From: Janibacter hoylei PVAS-1
GTDB taxonomy: Bacteria > Actinomycetota > Actinomycetes > Actinomycetales > Dermatophilaceae
Direction: 5' to 3'
Length of the DNA stretch: 64,000 nt
NCBI RefSeq assembly: GCF_000297495.1
Contig: NZ_ALWX01000003.1
Location: forward strand, 1-64,000
Shown here: one piece after another, positions 1 through 9,094 of the stretch
How the letters are laid out: each line of letters starts with the position of its first letter
How positions within the stretch are numbered: position 1 is the stretch's first letter
The notes under the pieces: model-generated
Databases searched by the model: none
Told to the model about the DNA's origin: nothing
What the model saw: the letters and a program-made list of their open reading frames with translations, nothing else
Position numbers and translations under genes: made by a program

Positions 1-1053
1 GGAGGGTGGGCGCCGCGCGCGGCCCGGTCACGAGGTCGAGGCCGCCGGCGTCGACGAGCACCGGCAGGTCGGAGGCCAGCGCCGCCCGGGCGACGTCGAG
101 CTGCGCGCGGGCCGCGTCGTCGCTCGCCGTCGTCTCGAGACCGGGGCCGACGACCCAGGCCTGGACCCTCCCTTCGCCGACGACGGCCTCGGGGACCGCC
201 GCGCGCACGAGAGCGGTGGGTGTCGGGGTCCCGACGTAGCGGACCATGCCGGCACCGGCGGTGACGGCCGCGGTCGTCGTGAGCATCGCTGCGCCGGTGT
301 ACTGCTCACCGCCGGCGACGACGCCGAGCACGCCGCGCGAGTACTTGTCGTCGTCGGGTCCGGGGGTCGGCCACAGCAGGGGCACGTCGTCGGGGGTGAC
401 CCGCACGACCGCAGGTGTCGCGTCGGTGAGGTCGAGCCCGATGTCGATCACCGTGAGCACCCCGCAGGCCGCCTCGGTCGGCGGCAGCAGGTGCACCGGC
501 TTGGGCGCCCCGAAGGTCACCGTCTCGTCGGCGAAGACCGCTTCGGCGAGCGCGTCCCCGCCCTCGACGGGCTGACCGCTCGGGGTGTCGACGGAGATCA
601 CCCAGGTCCGGTCGCGGATCGCGTCAACCCACGGGCGGGCGAAGGGCGGCAGCCCCGGCCGTCCGCCGATGCCGGTGATGCCGTCGAGGACGACCTCGGC
701 CCGGGAGATCGCGGTGAGCGCCTCGGGTCCGTCGTCGAGCAGTCGGACCCCGGCCGGGCGCGGGCGAGGTCGGCCGCCTCGGTCTGCACCTGCGAGGCGC
801 TCGTGTCGACGCACACGGCCGCGGTCTCGAAGCCGCGCTTGGCCAGGCGGGCGATGGCGAAGAGGGTGTCGGCGCCGTTGTTGCCCGGCCCGACGAGGGC
901 ACACACCCGTCGGGCGCCGCGCTCGCGCATCCGCCCGGCGGCGATGCGCGCGACGCCCCGCGCCGCGCGCTGCATGAGCTCACCGCTCTCGAGCAGCTCG
1001 GGCAGGGCCGCCTCGGCGGCGCGGACGGTCTCGACGGAGTACCCGGTGATCAC
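1..1053 (-). CDS. nnr: Bifunctional NAD(P)H-hydrate epimerase / ADP-dependent NAD(P)H-hydrate dehydratase, C-terminus outside window, apparent frameshift
   Basis: Repairs hydrated NADH and NADPH: a YjeF-type epimerase domain interconverts the R and S hydrates and a C-terminal kinase-like domain dehydrates the S form using ADP. From a GTG start the first 100 residues read as YjeF_N, with GPGNNGADT as the nucleotide loop. At the C run 750-753 the frame must gain one base; after it the reading continues with VVLDGITGIGG, VDTPSG and VTFGAPKPVHLLP, then the dehydratase domain (KYSRGVLGVVAGG, GAGMVRYVG). It is the last visible gene of a glmS-acpS-nnr run, a neighbourhood common in actinobacteria. 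The stop lies before base 1. The frameshift is either a sequence error or a real lesion; domain identity is firm. Confidence 0.85.
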
Positions 1054-1111
1054 GCTCGCGACGGTAACGTTCCGCCCTTCGCCCGGTCGTGGCCGGTCCG
1101 ACGTAGGGAGG

Positions 1112-1465
1112 TCAGGCCGACTCGGCGACGACCATCGCCGTGGCGATGCCCCCGTCGTGGCTCAGCGACAGGTGCATCCGGGCGACGCCGAGCAGCTCGG
1201 CACGCTCGGCGACGGCACCGCTGATGGCCAGCACCGGCTCGCCGTGCTCGCCGTTGGTCACCTCGACGCCCTGCCAGGGCAGGTCGCCGGGGGTGCGCAG
1301 CGCCTTGCCGACAGCCTCCTTCGCGGCAAACCGGGCCGCGAGGGAGTGCAGCGGCAGCCCCTGCTCGCTCGGCGTGAAGACGCGACCGCGCAGGGCCGGG
1401 GTGCGGTCGAGCCGCTCCCCCAGCCGGGCGATGTCGACGACGTCGACGCCCACCCCGACGATCAT
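1112..1465 (-). CDS. acpS: Holo-[acyl-carrier-protein] synthase
   Basis: Transfers 4'-phosphopantetheine from CoA to a serine of the acyl carrier protein of type II fatty acid synthesis. At 117 residues it is the usual AcpS size. The N-terminus GVGVDVVDIARL carries the Mg-binding aspartate and RFAAKEAVGKAL carries the conserved glutamate and lysine; the C-terminus HLSLSHDGGIATAMVV is typical. The ATG lies 4 bases after the glmS stop, so it is almost certainly cotranscribed with glmS and depends on that promoter. nnr follows after 58 bases. Confidence 0.96.
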   Translation of the reverse strand: MIVGVGVDVVDIARLGERLDRTPALRGRVFTPSEQGLPLHSLAARFAAKEAVGKALRTPGDLPWQGVEVTNGEHGEPVLAISGAVAERAELLGVARMHLSLSHDGGIATAMVVAESA

Positions 1466-1469
1466 CGGG

Positions 1470-3329
1470 TCACTCGACGGTGACGGACTTGGCTAGGTTG
1501 CGCGGCTGGTCGACGTCCAGACCCTTGGCGGTCGACAGGTGCAGGGCGAAGATCTGCAGCGGGACGACGGTGAGCAGCGGCTGCAGCAGCGGCGAGGTGT
1601 GCGGGACGCGGATGACCTCGTCGGCGAAGGGCAGGACCTCCTCGTCGCCCTCCTGGGCGATGACGAGGGTGCGGGCACCGCGAGCGCGGATCTCCTGGAT
1701 GTTGGAGACGACCTTCTTGTGCAGCTCGTTGGGCGTGTCCGGGCCCGGGACGACGATGAAGACCGGCTGGCCGGGCTCGATGAGCGCGATAGGGCCGTGC
1801 TTGAGCTCGCCCGCCGCGAAGCCCTCGGCGTGGATGTAGGCGAGCTCCTTGAGCTTGAGCGCGCCCTCCATGGCGATCGGGTAGCCGACGTTGCGACCGA
1901 GGAAGAGGACCGAGCGGGTGTCGGCCATGAAGCGGGCGATCTCCTTGACCCGGTCCATCTCGGTGAGCAGCGAGGCGATCTTGTCCGGCACCTCGTGCAG
2001 CTCGGCCATGACCGTCCGGGCGTCGTCGGCGAAGGTGCCGCCGCGCAGCTGGGCGAGGTAGAGACCGAGGACGTAGCAGGCGGTGATCTGGGCGAGGAAG
2101 GCCTTGGTCGAGGCGACGGCGATCTCCGGGCCGGCGTGCGTGTAGAGGACCGCGTCGGACTCGCGCGGGATCGTCGCCCCGTGGGTGTTGCAGACCGAGA
2201 CGGTGAGCGCGCCGAGGGAGCGGGCATGGCGCACGGCCATCGCCGTGTCGGCGGTCTCGCCGGACTGGCTGATCGAGACGACCAGGGTGCGGTCGGAGAC
2301 GATCGGGTCGCAGTAGCGGAACTCGTGCGCGAGGGAGACCTCGACCGGGATGCGGGTCCAGTGCTCGATGGCGTACTTGGCGACCATGCCCGCGTAGGCG
2401 GCGGTGCCGCACGCGACGATGGTGATCCGGTCGATGTCCTTGAGCTTGGCCTCGTCGATGCGCAGCTCGTCGAGGACGAGCTTGCCGTCGGCGTCGGTGC
2501 GGCCGAGGAGGGTGTCGCCGACCGCGTGGGGCTGGTCGTTGATCTCCTTCTCCATGAAGGTGTCGTAGCCGCTCTTCTCGGCAGCTGCGGCGTCCCAGGT
2601 GACCTCGTAGGGCTTGCCCTCGGCGGGCGTGCCGTCGAAGTTCATCACCGTGTGCGACGTCGGCGTGATCGTGACGATCTGGTCCTGGTCGAGCTCGACG
2701 GCCTGCTTCGTGTAGCCGATGAAGGCCGCCACGTCGGAGCCGAGGAAGTTCTCCCCTTCGCCCAGACCGACGACGAGCGGGCTGTTGCGGCGGGCCGCGA
2801 CGACCGTGTCCGGGGCGTCGGCGTGCACGGCGAGGAGGGTGAAGGCGCCCTCGAGACGGTTGACGACCGAGCGCATCGCCTCGGTGAGGTCGCCCGACTC
2901 GGCGAAGGCCGCGGCGAGCAGCTGCGCGGCGACCTCGGTGTCGGTCTCCGACGTGAAGGTGACGCCCTGGGCCAGCAGCTCCTGCTTGAGCTGATGGAAG
3001 TTTTCGACGATGCCGTTGTGGACGACGGCGAGCTTGCCGTCCGCCCCACCGCGGTGGGGGTGCGCGTTTTCGTCCGTCGGGCCGCCGTGGGTGGCCCAGC
3101 GGGTGTGCCCGATCGCGGTCGCGGCGGAGGGCACCGTGTCGCCCTCGAGGGCCTCGCGGAGGTTCGCCAGCTTGCCGGCGCGCTTTTGCGTGTAGACCTC
3201 GTCACCGGCGACGAGCGCGACGCCCGCGGAGTCGTACCCGCGGTACTCGAGGCGCGCGAGGCCCTCCATGACGACGTCCAGGGGGCGGGCTCCCGTGTCG
3301 GGGCCGACGTATCCAACGATTCCGCACAT
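1470..3329 (-). CDS. glmS: Glutamine--fructose-6-phosphate aminotransferase (isomerizing)
   Basis: Makes glucosamine-6-phosphate from fructose-6-phosphate and glutamine, the first step to UDP-GlcNAc for peptidoglycan (and, in this group, mycothiol). The start is fixed by MCGIVGYVG, whose Cys2 becomes the N-terminal nucleophile after Met removal. The class II amidotransferase domain spans about residues 2-220, followed by two SIS domains ([10 protein letters not shown]-terminal [15 protein letters not shown]). Its 619 residues match the family. The frame stays open 50 codons upstream, but nothing there resembles GlmS. A TAGCCT hexamer ends 7 bases before the ATG, suggesting a leaderless mRNA. 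glmU, later in the same pathway, is at 39.8-41.3 kb. Confidence 0.97.
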   Translation of the reverse strand: MCGIVGYVGPDTGARPLDVVMEGLARLEYRGYDSAGVALVAGDEVYTQKRAGKLANLREALEGDTVPSAATAIGHTRWATHGGPTDENAHPHRGGADGKLAVVHNGIVENFHQLKQELLAQGVTFTSETDTEVAAQLLAAAFAESGDLTEAMRSVVNRLEGAFTLLAVHADAPDTVVAARRNSPLVVGLGEGENFLGSDVAAFIGYTKQAVELDQDQIVTITPTSHTVMNFDGTPAEGKPYEVTWDAAAAEKSGYDTFMEKEINDQPHAVGDTLLGRTDADGKLVLDELRIDEAKLKDIDRITIVACGTAAYAGMVAKYAIEHWTRIPVEVSLAHEFRYCDPIVSDRTLVVSISQSGETADTAMAVRHARSLGALTVSVCNTHGATIPRESDAVLYTHAGPEIAVASTKAFLAQITACYVLGLYLAQLRGGTFADDARTVMAELHEVPDKIASLLTEMDRVKEIARFMADTRSVLFLGRNVGYPIAMEGALKLKELAYIHAEGFAAGELKHGPIALIEPGQPVFIVVPGPDTPNELHKKVVSNIQEIRARGARTLVIAQEGDEEVLPFADEVIRVPHTSPLLQPLLTVVPLQIFALHLSTAKGLDVDQPRNLAKSVTVE

Positions 3330-3387
3330 GCGGGACAGGCTATCCGTCGGATCGCTCTGCGCAGAAAAGGTGGGACACAATGGGCGC
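3330..3387. promoter_or_regulatory. Divergent glmS / coaA promoter region
   Basis: Only 58 bases separate the two divergent start codons. On the minus strand TAGCCT (3337-3342) lies 7 bases from the glmS ATG; on the plus strand CACAAT (3376-3381) lies exactly 6 bases from the coaA GTG. Both positions suit leaderless transcripts. The -35 regions must overlap in the middle, so the two promoters may compete. I see no convincing Shine-Dalgarno at conventional spacing for either gene. Confidence 0.55.
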
Positions 3388-4344
3388 GTGTCCACCGCCG
3401 CCACCTCGACCCTGCCCTCCCCCTTCGTCGAGCTCGACCGGCAGGCATGGGCCCACCTGCGCGAAAACCACCCGCTCAACCTCGACGAGGGCGACCTCTC
3501 CCGGCTGCGCGGCCTGAGCGACCCGATCGACCTCGAGGAGGTGCAGGAGGTCTACCTGCCGCTGTCGCGGCTGCTGACCTTCTACGTCTCGGCGACCACC
3601 CGCCTGCACCGCATCACCTCGACCTTCCTCGGCGAACGCCCGCCCAAGGCCCCCTTCGTCATCGGGGTCGCCGGGTCGGTGGCGGTCGGCAAGTCGACGA
3701 CCGCCCGCATCCTGCGCGAGCTCATGCAGCGTTGGCCGGACACGCCCAAGGTCGACCTCGTGACGACCGACGGCTTCCTCCTGCCCAATGCCGAGCTCGA
3801 GCGACGAGGCCTGCTCCAGCGCAAGGGCTTCCCGGAGGCCTACGACCGGCGGGCGCTGCTGCGCTTCATCTCGGCGGTCAAGGCCGGCCAGCCGGAGGTC
3901 TCCGCGCCGGTCTACTCCCACCTGACCTACGACATCGTCCCGGACGAGCGCATCGTGGTGCGCCAGCCCGACGTGCTCATCGTCGAGGGGCTCAACGTGC
4001 TCCAGCCGCCGGGGGTGCGCAGCGACGGGCGCACCGGCCTCGCCGTCAGCGACTTCTTCGACTTCTCCGTGTACGTCGACGCCAACCTCACCGACATCAA
4101 GCGCTGGTACGTCGACCGCTTCCTGCGGCTGCGCCAGACCGCCTTCGCCGACCCCGCCTCCTACTTCCACCGCTACGCGGACCTGACCGACGAGCAGGCC
4201 GAGGCCCGCGCGCTGCACATCTTCGAGACGATCAACCAGCCCAACCTCGTCGACAACGTCCTCCCGACGCGCGGCCGCGCCACCCTCGTCCTGACGAAGG
4301 GGGCCGACCACCAGGTCCGCCGCATCCGCCTGCGGAAGCTCTAG
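3388..4344 (+). CDS. coaA: Type I pantothenate kinase
   Basis: Phosphorylates pantothenate with ATP, the committed step of CoA synthesis, and is normally feedback-inhibited by CoA. The P-loop is [15 protein letters not shown] near residue 95, followed by the substrate segment [10 protein letters not shown] and [11 protein letters not shown]. The frame is open from 3268, but the GTG at 3388 gives 318 residues, the family length, and sits 6 bases downstream of a CACAAT -10-like hexamer, so I chose it. The gene is divergent from glmS and convergent with the lysozyme-like gene at 4599; a structured element and a terminator lie between them. Confidence 0.95.
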   Translation: MSTAATSTLPSPFVELDRQAWAHLRENHPLNLDEGDLSRLRGLSDPIDLEEVQEVYLPLSRLLTFYVSATTRLHRITSTFLGERPPKAPFVIGVAGSVAVGKSTTARILRELMQRWPDTPKVDLVTTDGFLLPNAELERRGLLQRKGFPEAYDRRALLRFISAVKAGQPEVSAPVYSHLTYDIVPDERIVVRQPDVLIVEGLNVLQPPGVRSDGRTGLAVSDFFDFSVYVDANLTDIKRWYVDRFLRLRQTAFADPASYFHRYADLTDEQAEARALHIFETINQPNLVDNVLPTRGRATLVLTKGADHQVRRIRLRKL

Positions 4345-4427
4345 CGCCTCCACGCCTCCGAGCCCGAGTGGCCGAGTCCCCTCTTCCGTGCCGGCGGGGT
4401 GTTGGTGACGTCGGCGCCGACAGCGAC

Positions 4428-4532
4428 GGACGAAAGATGGTGTCGGCGCACATCAAGCCGAAGTCAGTCACGACGACCGCCGGCCATCGATGAACGCAGG
4501 ACTTCGGCGGGCGCCGACATCTTCTTTCGTCC
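4428..4532 (+). repeat. Long-hairpin intergenic element, copy 1 (conserved core 4452-4507)
   Basis: Outer arms 4428-4449 and 4511-4532 pair at 20 of 22 positions; one of the two mismatches becomes a G-U wobble in plus-strand RNA. Inside, 4458-4465 (CCGAAGTC) pairs perfectly with 4500-4507 (GACTTCGG). The core starts with ATCAAGCCGAAGTC and ends with ACGCAGGACTTCGG. A related core lies on the minus strand at 63667-63720 inside a different but equally long hairpin. It sits downstream of coaA in sense orientation, ahead of the terminator at 4549. It is non-coding as far as I can see; whether it works as RNA or DNA is unknown. Confidence 0.6.
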
Positions 4533-4548
4533 GGCGCCATCCAGCCAA

Positions 4549-4590
4549 CGACGCAGCCCCCGCGACCTCGTGGTCGCGGGGGCTGCGTCG
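4549..4590. terminator. Bidirectional hairpin terminator between coaA and the lysozyme-like gene
   Basis: An 18-bp perfect inverted repeat (4549-4566 and 4573-4590) with a 6-base loop, between two convergent genes. The stem is very GC-rich and lacks a clear T tract, as is usual for high-GC actinobacteria. Confidence 0.8.
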
Positions 4591-4598
4591 GGGGCGGC

Positions 4599-5375
4599 TC
4601 AGTACCAGTGCGGGTTGTTGCTGTCCCAGAAGGCCTTGGCCTGGCAGGGGCTGCCGTAGGAGGCCTTGATGTAGTCCATGCCCCAGATCATCTGGGTGAC
4701 CGGGTTGGTCTTCCAGTCCGGGCCGGCGGTGGCCATCTTGTCGGCCGGCAGCGACTGCGGGATGCCGTAGGCGCCCGACGAGGAGTTGGTCGCGTCCCAG
4801 GTCCAGTTGCTCTCGCCGTTCCACAGGCTGATCAGGCAGGACCACTCACCCTCGCCCCAGCCGTACTCGCCGAGCAACTGCTTGGCGTAGGGCTGCGGGT
4901 CGCGCTGGATGATCTTGATCTCGGCGTCGGTGAAGTCGCGCTCGGAGATCGGCTTGGCCTTCTCCTCGGCGCGCTTCTTCTCCTCGGCCTTCTTCTTGGC
5001 GGCGGCCTTGCGCTCGGCAGCCGCCTTCTTCTTCGCGGCGGCCCGCTTCTTGGCCTCGACGGCCGAGAGGCGGTCCTGCTCGCGTGAGGCGCTGCGGGAG
5101 ACGTTGGTGGCGCGGCGGCTCTCGGCCAGCCGCGCGGTGTCGACGGTCTCGGAGTCCGCGGCGGGGCTGGCCGACTGCTCGGGGGAGGTCAGGGTGGTGG
5201 CCGTCTCGCCGGTGTCGTGCGAGGGGTCGCCGATGGCGACGGTGGCGCCGACCGAGCCGAGCATCGCGACGGCGATGGCACCGCCGACGACGGGGCGACG
5301 GACGGCCGACAGGCCGGTGCGCTTGCGCGCGTGACGCGCCGCGCCGTGTCTGGGCGTGTAGCTGTCCGAGCGCAC
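4599..5375 (-). CDS. Secreted lysozyme-like / lytic transglycosylase-type protein with Ala/Lys-rich stalk
   Basis: Likely a cell-wall-acting secreted protein. Residues about 28-48 form a hydrophobic signal or anchor segment. An Ala/Lys/Glu-rich helical stalk (about 110-155, AKKKAAAERKAAAKKKAEEK) follows. The C-terminal 100 residues resemble the lysozyme-like fold used by actinobacterial transglycosylase-type proteins (GEWSCLISLWNGESNW with the probable catalytic Glu, then GAYGIPQSLPADKM and NPVTQMIWGMDYI). I prefer the GTG at 5375 because AAGGAG lies 8 bases upstream; an ATG six codons earlier (5393) has no such site. About 258 residues. The substrate is inferred from the fold, not shown by a unique motif. 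Confidence 0.8.
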   Translation of the reverse strand: MRSDSYTPRHGAARHARKRTGLSAVRRPVVGGAIAVAMLGSVGATVAIGDPSHDTGETATTLTSPEQSASPAADSETVDTARLAESRRATNVSRSASREQDRLSAVEAKKRAAAKKKAAAERKAAAKKKAEEKKRAEEKAKPISERDFTDAEIKIIQRDPQPYAKQLLGEYGWGEGEWSCLISLWNGESNWTWDATNSSSGAYGIPQSLPADKMATAGPDWKTNPVTQMIWGMDYIKASYGSPCQAKAFWDSNNPHWY

Positions 5376-5490
5376 GTCACCAGCTCCTTCCATGGGACAG
5401 CCACCCGCGAGGAGTGGCTGTGGTGTGCCGGGCGCTTCAGGGGTGCGTGACCGGCCGTTATGCTTTTGAGACCCTAACCCACCGTCCGCG
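5376..5490 (-). promoter_or_regulatory. Promoter and hairpin leader of the lysozyme-like gene
   Basis: Reading on the minus strand, TTGCTC and TAGGGT are separated by 17 bases (around 5473-5500) and could be -35/-10 elements. The roughly 90-base leader contains a perfect CAGCCAC/GTGGCTG hairpin (5397-5420) just before the start region. Cell-wall hydrolase genes in actinobacteria often have regulatory leaders (for example c-di-AMP riboswitches), but I could not match this sequence to that consensus, so only promoter plus hairpin is claimed. Confidence 0.35.
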
Positions 5491-5520
5491 GCCGAGCAAA
5501 GGGCCGTCCACAACCCCAGC

Positions 5521-5568
5521 ACGAAGGGGAGGCCCCGCCCGATCGCCGGGCGGGGCCTCCCCCTTCGT
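5521..5568 (-). terminator. Terminator after the PhoH gene, built on a CGAAGGG/CCCTTCG pair
   Basis: Arms 5521-5541 and 5547-5568 pair with one bulged base and a 5-base loop, starting 8 bases after the phoH stop. The arm ends are ACGAAGGGG and CCCCTTCGT, an inverted pair of the heptamer that is over-represented throughout the window. Confidence 0.8.
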
Positions 5569-5575
5569 CCCGGCG

Positions 5576-6958
5576 TCAGACGTCCAGGCCCTCGAGCAGG
5601 TCCGTGACGAGTGCGGCGATCGGGCTGCGTTCGCTGCGCGTCAGGGTGACGTGGGCGAAGAGGGGGTGCCCCTTGAGCGTCTCGATGACGGCGGCGACGC
5701 CGTCGTGGCGCCCGACCCGCAGGTTGTCGCGCTGGGCGACGTCGTGGGTGAGCACGATCTTGGAGTTCTGCCCGATGCGCGACATCACCGTGAGCAGCAC
5801 GTTGCGCTCGAGGCTCTGCGCCTCGTCGACGATGACGAAGGCGTCGTGCAGGCTCCGGCCGCGGATGTGGGTCAGCGGCAGCACCTCGAGCATCTCGCGG
5901 TCGATGATCTCGTCGACGACCTCCTTGGAGACGAGCGCCCCGAGGGTGTCGTGCACCGCCTGGGCCCACGGCCCCATCTTTTCCTGCTCGCTGCCGGGCA
6001 GGTAGCCCAGCTCCTGCCCGCCGACGGCGTAGAGGGGGCGGAAGACGACGACCTTGCGGTGCTGGCGGCGCTCCATGACCGCCTCGAGCCCCGCGCACAT
6101 CGCGAGCGCGCTCTTGCCGGTGCCGGCCCGCCCGCCGAGGCTGACGATGCCCACGTCGGGGTCGAGGAGCAGGTCGAGGGCGATCCGCTGCTCCGCCGAC
6201 CGGCCGTGCAGGCCGAAGGCGTCGCGGTCACCGCGCACGAGGCGCACCTGCTTGTCGGCACCGACCCGGCCCAGGGCGCTGCCCTGGGGCGAGAGGATCT
6301 TCAGCCCCGTGTGGCAGGGCAGCTCGGCGGCCGCGAGGTGCTCGACCCGACCGGTCTCGTAGAGGGTGTCGACCTCCTCGGCGGTCATGTCGAGCTCGCT
6401 CATGCCGGTCCAGCCGGAGTCCGACGGTCGCTGCTCGTGGCGGTACTCCTGGGCATCGATGCCGACGGCGGAGGCCTTGACCCGCATCGGCAGGTCCTTG
6501 GAGACGATCGTCACCGAGGCGCCCTCGAGGGAGAGGTTCTTGGCGACGGCCAGGATGCGGGTGTCGTTGTCCCCGAGGCGAAACCCGCTCGGCAGGGACG
6601 TGGGGTCGGTGTGGTTGAGCTCGACCCGCAGGGTCCCGCCGTCCTCCCCCACCGGCACCGGGGCATCGAGCCGGCCCGCGGAGACGCGCAGGTCGTCGAG
6701 GAGGCGCAGCGCGGTCCGGGCGAAGTACCCGAGCTCCGGGTGGTGCCGCTTGGCCTCGAGCTCGGTGACGACGACGACCGGCAGGACGACCTCGTGCTCC
6801 TTGAAGCGCAGCATCGCCCGCGGGTCCGACAGGAGCACCGAGGTGTCGATGACGTAGGTGCGCGGGCCCTCTTCCTCGGGCGGGAGGTCCACCGGATCGG
6901 GCGCGCCGTCGGGCTGCGCGAGCGAGGGGGTGACGGTCTGGGTCATCAGGTCGTCCAC
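5576..6958 (-). CDS. PIN-domain / PhoH-family ATPase (PhoH2-type)
   Basis: Probable ATP-dependent ribonuclease-helicase of the PhoH2 class. The N-terminal PIN domain begins [16 protein letters not shown], whose Asp is a metal ligand, with further acidic residues at VTELEAKR and GDNDTRILA. The C-terminal PhoH ATPase has Walker [13 protein letters not shown] (about residue 250) and Walker [11 protein letters not shown]. The frame is open to 7165, but the GTG at 6958 has GGAGGAG six bases upstream and the extra upstream residues are low-complexity, so I start there (460 residues). In mycobacteria the relative PhoH2 has RNA helicase and RNase activity; activity here is inferred from the family. 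Confidence 0.92.
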   Translation of the reverse strand: MDDLMTQTVTPSLAQPDGAPDPVDLPPEEEGPRTYVIDTSVLLSDPRAMLRFKEHEVVLPVVVVTELEAKRHHPELGYFARTALRLLDDLRVSAGRLDAPVPVGEDGGTLRVELNHTDPTSLPSGFRLGDNDTRILAVAKNLSLEGASVTIVSKDLPMRVKASAVGIDAQEYRHEQRPSDSGWTGMSELDMTAEEVDTLYETGRVEHLAAAELPCHTGLKILSPQGSALGRVGADKQVRLVRGDRDAFGLHGRSAEQRIALDLLLDPDVGIVSLGGRAGTGKSALAMCAGLEAVMERRQHRKVVVFRPLYAVGGQELGYLPGSEQEKMGPWAQAVHDTLGALVSKEVVDEIIDREMLEVLPLTHIRGRSLHDAFVIVDEAQSLERNVLLTVMSRIGQNSKIVLTHDVAQRDNLRVGRHDGVAAVIETLKGHPLFAHVTLTRSERSPIAALVTDLLEGLDV

Positions 6959-7267
6959 GTCGATCTCCTCCACGGGCGCCGCGCCGGCAGGCGCGCACGC
7001 GCCTACTCTCGGTGCTGGTGCCGGGACCGGGCCCTCGGCTGGAGCCGAGGCCGGGTCCGGCCTCTCCTGCTGTGCAGCAGCTCCATCGATGAGGCCTCCC
7101 GAACGCCCTGCCGTGTGCAGGTCGTCGTCATCAACGTACGACCGGCGCACGGTGGCACGCGCCACGTCGGCGGCGTGTCGGAGCGGGCTTCGCGATGTTC
7201 ACCCCGTCGTCGCCTCAGGAGTCACACGGGCCACTCCAGGAGCACGCCGGCGGGACCGGAGGGAACG
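6959..7267. other. 309-base gene-free stretch between uppS and phoH
   Basis: Both neighbours are on the minus strand, so this holds the end of the uppS transcript and the phoH promoter and leader. An imperfect GC-rich inverted repeat (7024-7040 against 7043-7058) could form a leader hairpin. The phoH frame stays open through about two thirds of the stretch, but it encodes only Pro/Ala-rich sequence without a ribosome site. I see no RNA gene and no repeat shared with other parts of the window. Confidence 0.5.
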
Positions 7268-8023
7268 TCAGGCACCGTACCGACGGTGCCGGTCCGCGTA
7301 GGCCCGCAGGGCTCGCAGGAAGTCGACGCGGCGAAATTCCGGCCAGTAGACCTCGCAGAAGTAGTACTCGCTGTGCGCCGACTGCCACAGGAGGAACCCG
7401 GAGAGCCGCTGCTCCCCCGAGGTGCGGATGACGAGGTCGGGGTCGGGCTGGCCCTTGGTGTAGAGGTGTCCGCTGATGTCCTCGACGGTGAGCTCGCTGG
7501 CCACCTCCTCGAGGGTCGCACCCTCGGCCGCCCGGGTGCGCAGCAGCGAGCGCACCGCGTCGGCGATCTCCTGGCGGCCGCCGTAGCCGACCGCGACGTT
7601 GACGATGAGCCCCTCGACGTCGGCGGTCTCGTCCTCGGCCCGACGCAGCGCGGCCGCGGTCTGGACCGGGAGCATGTCGAGGGCGCCGGCCGCGTGCAGC
7701 TGCCACCGCTGGGCGGTCGCGAGGTCGGCCACCAGACCCTCGATGATGCGCAGCAGCTTGTCCAGCTCCTGCGGCGGACGGGTGAGATTGTCGGTCGAGA
7801 GCAGCCACAGGGTGACGACCTCGACGCCGGCCTCCTCGCACCACTCGAGGAAGCTGCCGACATTGGCGGCACCCGCCTGGTGCCCATCGGCAGCATTGCC
7901 CCCGCGCGCCTTGGCGAAGCGTCGGTTGCCGTCGACGATCATCCCGACGTGCCGCGGCACGCTGGCCTGGTCGAGCTGCCCGACGAGGCGTCGTTCGTAG
8001 GCGGTGTAGAGCGGGTTGCGCAC
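7268..8023 (-). CDS. uppS: Short-chain Z-isoprenyl diphosphate synthase (UppS family)
   Basis: A cis-prenyltransferase condensing isopentenyl diphosphate onto an allylic primer. Hallmarks are VGMIVDGNRRFAKARG (catalytic Asp), a GHQAGAANV region, WLLSTDNLTRP, and the C-terminal IRTSGEQRLSGFLLWQ and SEYYFCEVYWPEF blocks. At 251 residues it is closer to the shorter mycobacterial Rv1086-type enzymes (Z,E-farnesyl diphosphate) than to decaprenyl synthases; product length cannot be read from sequence. The GTG start has AAGGGA 8 bases upstream, and TAGGTT (8059-8064) is a candidate -10. Divergent from trhA. Confidence 0.93.
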   Translation of the reverse strand: MRNPLYTAYERRLVGQLDQASVPRHVGMIVDGNRRFAKARGGNAADGHQAGAANVGSFLEWCEEAGVEVVTLWLLSTDNLTRPPQELDKLLRIIEGLVADLATAQRWQLHAAGALDMLPVQTAAALRRAEDETADVEGLIVNVAVGYGGRQEIADAVRSLLRTRAAEGATLEEVASELTVEDISGHLYTKGQPDPDLVIRTSGEQRLSGFLLWQSAHSEYYFCEVYWPEFRRVDFLRALRAYADRHRRYGA

Positions 8024-8149
8024 TCGCGGGTCCCTTCAGGCGAGGTCAGTGTCCCCAACCTACCGTCGGGCCGTGGCACCCCTCACAAAGGCGCTCCGGA
8101 GCCCGTCCGGGCATGGCCGACCTACGGGTGCGTAGGTTACCGTCGATCC

Positions 8150-8866
8150 ATGGACTCCCCCCGCGCCGAGATCAAGGAGATCGCGCACGACGTCGGCGAG
8201 CAGGTCGATGCCTTCGTCGATGCCGTCAAGCCGCACCTGCGCGGCTGGCTCCATCTCGTCATGGCGCCGCTGGCCCTCGTCGGCGGTCTGGTCCTCACCT
8301 CGACGGCGCCGACCCAGGGGGGGCGCATCGCGGCCATGGTCTTCACCATCACCGCCGGGCTGCTCTTCGGCACGTCCGCCGTCTACCACCGCGGCAAGTG
8401 GGGCGGCCGGATGGCCGGCGCCCTGCGCCGCTGGGACCACGCCAACATCTTCCTCATCATCGCGGGGAGCTACACCCCCTTCGCGCTGATGCTGCCGCGC
8501 ACGCAGGCGATCACGCTGCTCGTCATCGTCTGGAGCGGCGCCATCATCGGTGTGCTCTTCCGTGTGCTGTGGGTCGGCGCACCGCGCTGGCTCTACGTGC
8601 CCGTCTACGTGGCCCTGGGCTGGGTCGCGGTCTTCTACATCAAGCCGCTGCTGACGCACGGCGGGTGGACGATCCTCGCCTTCGTCATCGCCGGCGGCGC
8701 CCTGTACACCGCCGGGGCCGTCGTCTACGGCCTCAAGCGGCCCAACCCGTCACCGCGGTGGTTCGGCTTCCACGAGATCTTCCACGCGCTGACGATCCTC
8801 GCCTTCATCTCACACTTCGTCGCCGCGACGCTCGCCCTCTTCGGGCCCATCGCCCAGACCGGCTGA
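8150..8866 (+). CDS. trhA: TrhA / hemolysin III family membrane protein (YqfA/PAQR superfamily)
   Basis: A polytopic protein of 238 residues with seven hydrophobic helices, related to PAQR receptors. Family markers are SAVYHRGKW near the end of TM2, the conserved WDHANIFLIIAGSYTPF stretch and [19 protein letters not shown] near the C-terminus; these His, Asp and Ser residues are the proposed metal-binding set. Bacterial members are linked to membrane energetics or lipid homeostasis, with true haemolysin activity doubtful. The ATG follows TAGGTT (8133-8138) closely. The last 57 bases overlap the 3' end of the opposite-strand gene at 8810. Confidence 0.92.
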   Translation: MDSPRAEIKEIAHDVGEQVDAFVDAVKPHLRGWLHLVMAPLALVGGLVLTSTAPTQGGRIAAMVFTITAGLLFGTSAVYHRGKWGGRMAGALRRWDHANIFLIIAGSYTPFALMLPRTQAITLLVIVWSGAIIGVLFRVLWVGAPRWLYVPVYVALGWVAVFYIKPLLTHGGWTILAFVIAGGALYTAGAVVYGLKRPNPSPRWFGFHEIFHALTILAFISHFVAATLALFGPIAQTG

Positions 8867-9094
8867 CCCCTGCTCCCGGCCCGAGGCGACGTCGCTCTCG
8901 CGGCTGCGCTCGGCGGACTCCTCACGCGCCCGCTCCTGCTCGGCCCGCTGCCGCTGCGCGTCCCGCTCGGCGAGGTTCATCCGGCGCAGCCGGGTGAACA
9001 TGTTGCGCATGAGCAGCCACAGCGCCAGCGCGAGGACGAAGAAGACGATGAAGGCCCAGATCCCCGGGCTGACCTCGGTGCTCGGGGAGTTCAC
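8810..9094 (-). CDS. Small single-pass membrane protein downstream of mca
   Basis: No function recognised. About 94 residues: one hydrophobic helix near the N-terminus ([18 protein letters not shown]) followed by a highly charged Arg/Glu-rich cytoplasmic tail of coiled-coil character. Two GTG codons (9100 and 9094) are possible; the second has AGGGAG five bases upstream and overlaps the mca stop, implying translational coupling with mca. The 3' end runs convergently into trhA. A small membrane protein next to mca is plausible in this group, but I have no firm family name. Confidence 0.7.
   Translation of the reverse strand: MNSPSTEVSPGIWAFIVFFVLALALWLLMRNMFTRLRRMNLAERDAQRQRAEQERAREESAERSRESDVASGREQGSAGLGDGPEEGERRGDEV

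Noticed and set aside
1539-4493. Plus-strand open frame of about 980 codons opposite glmS
   Set aside because: Translation is Asp/Val/Gly/Arg-rich with no domain; glmS on the other strand is certain.
5376-5490. c-di-AMP (ydaO) riboswitch ahead of the lysozyme-like gene
   Set aside because: Genomic context is suggestive, but the leader is short and I could not place the conserved riboswitch blocks; only a simple hairpin is supported.
5084-8866. Plus-strand open frame of about 1260 codons
   Set aside because: It is antisense to phoH and uppS; only its last ~238 codons (trhA) have protein features and a proper start.
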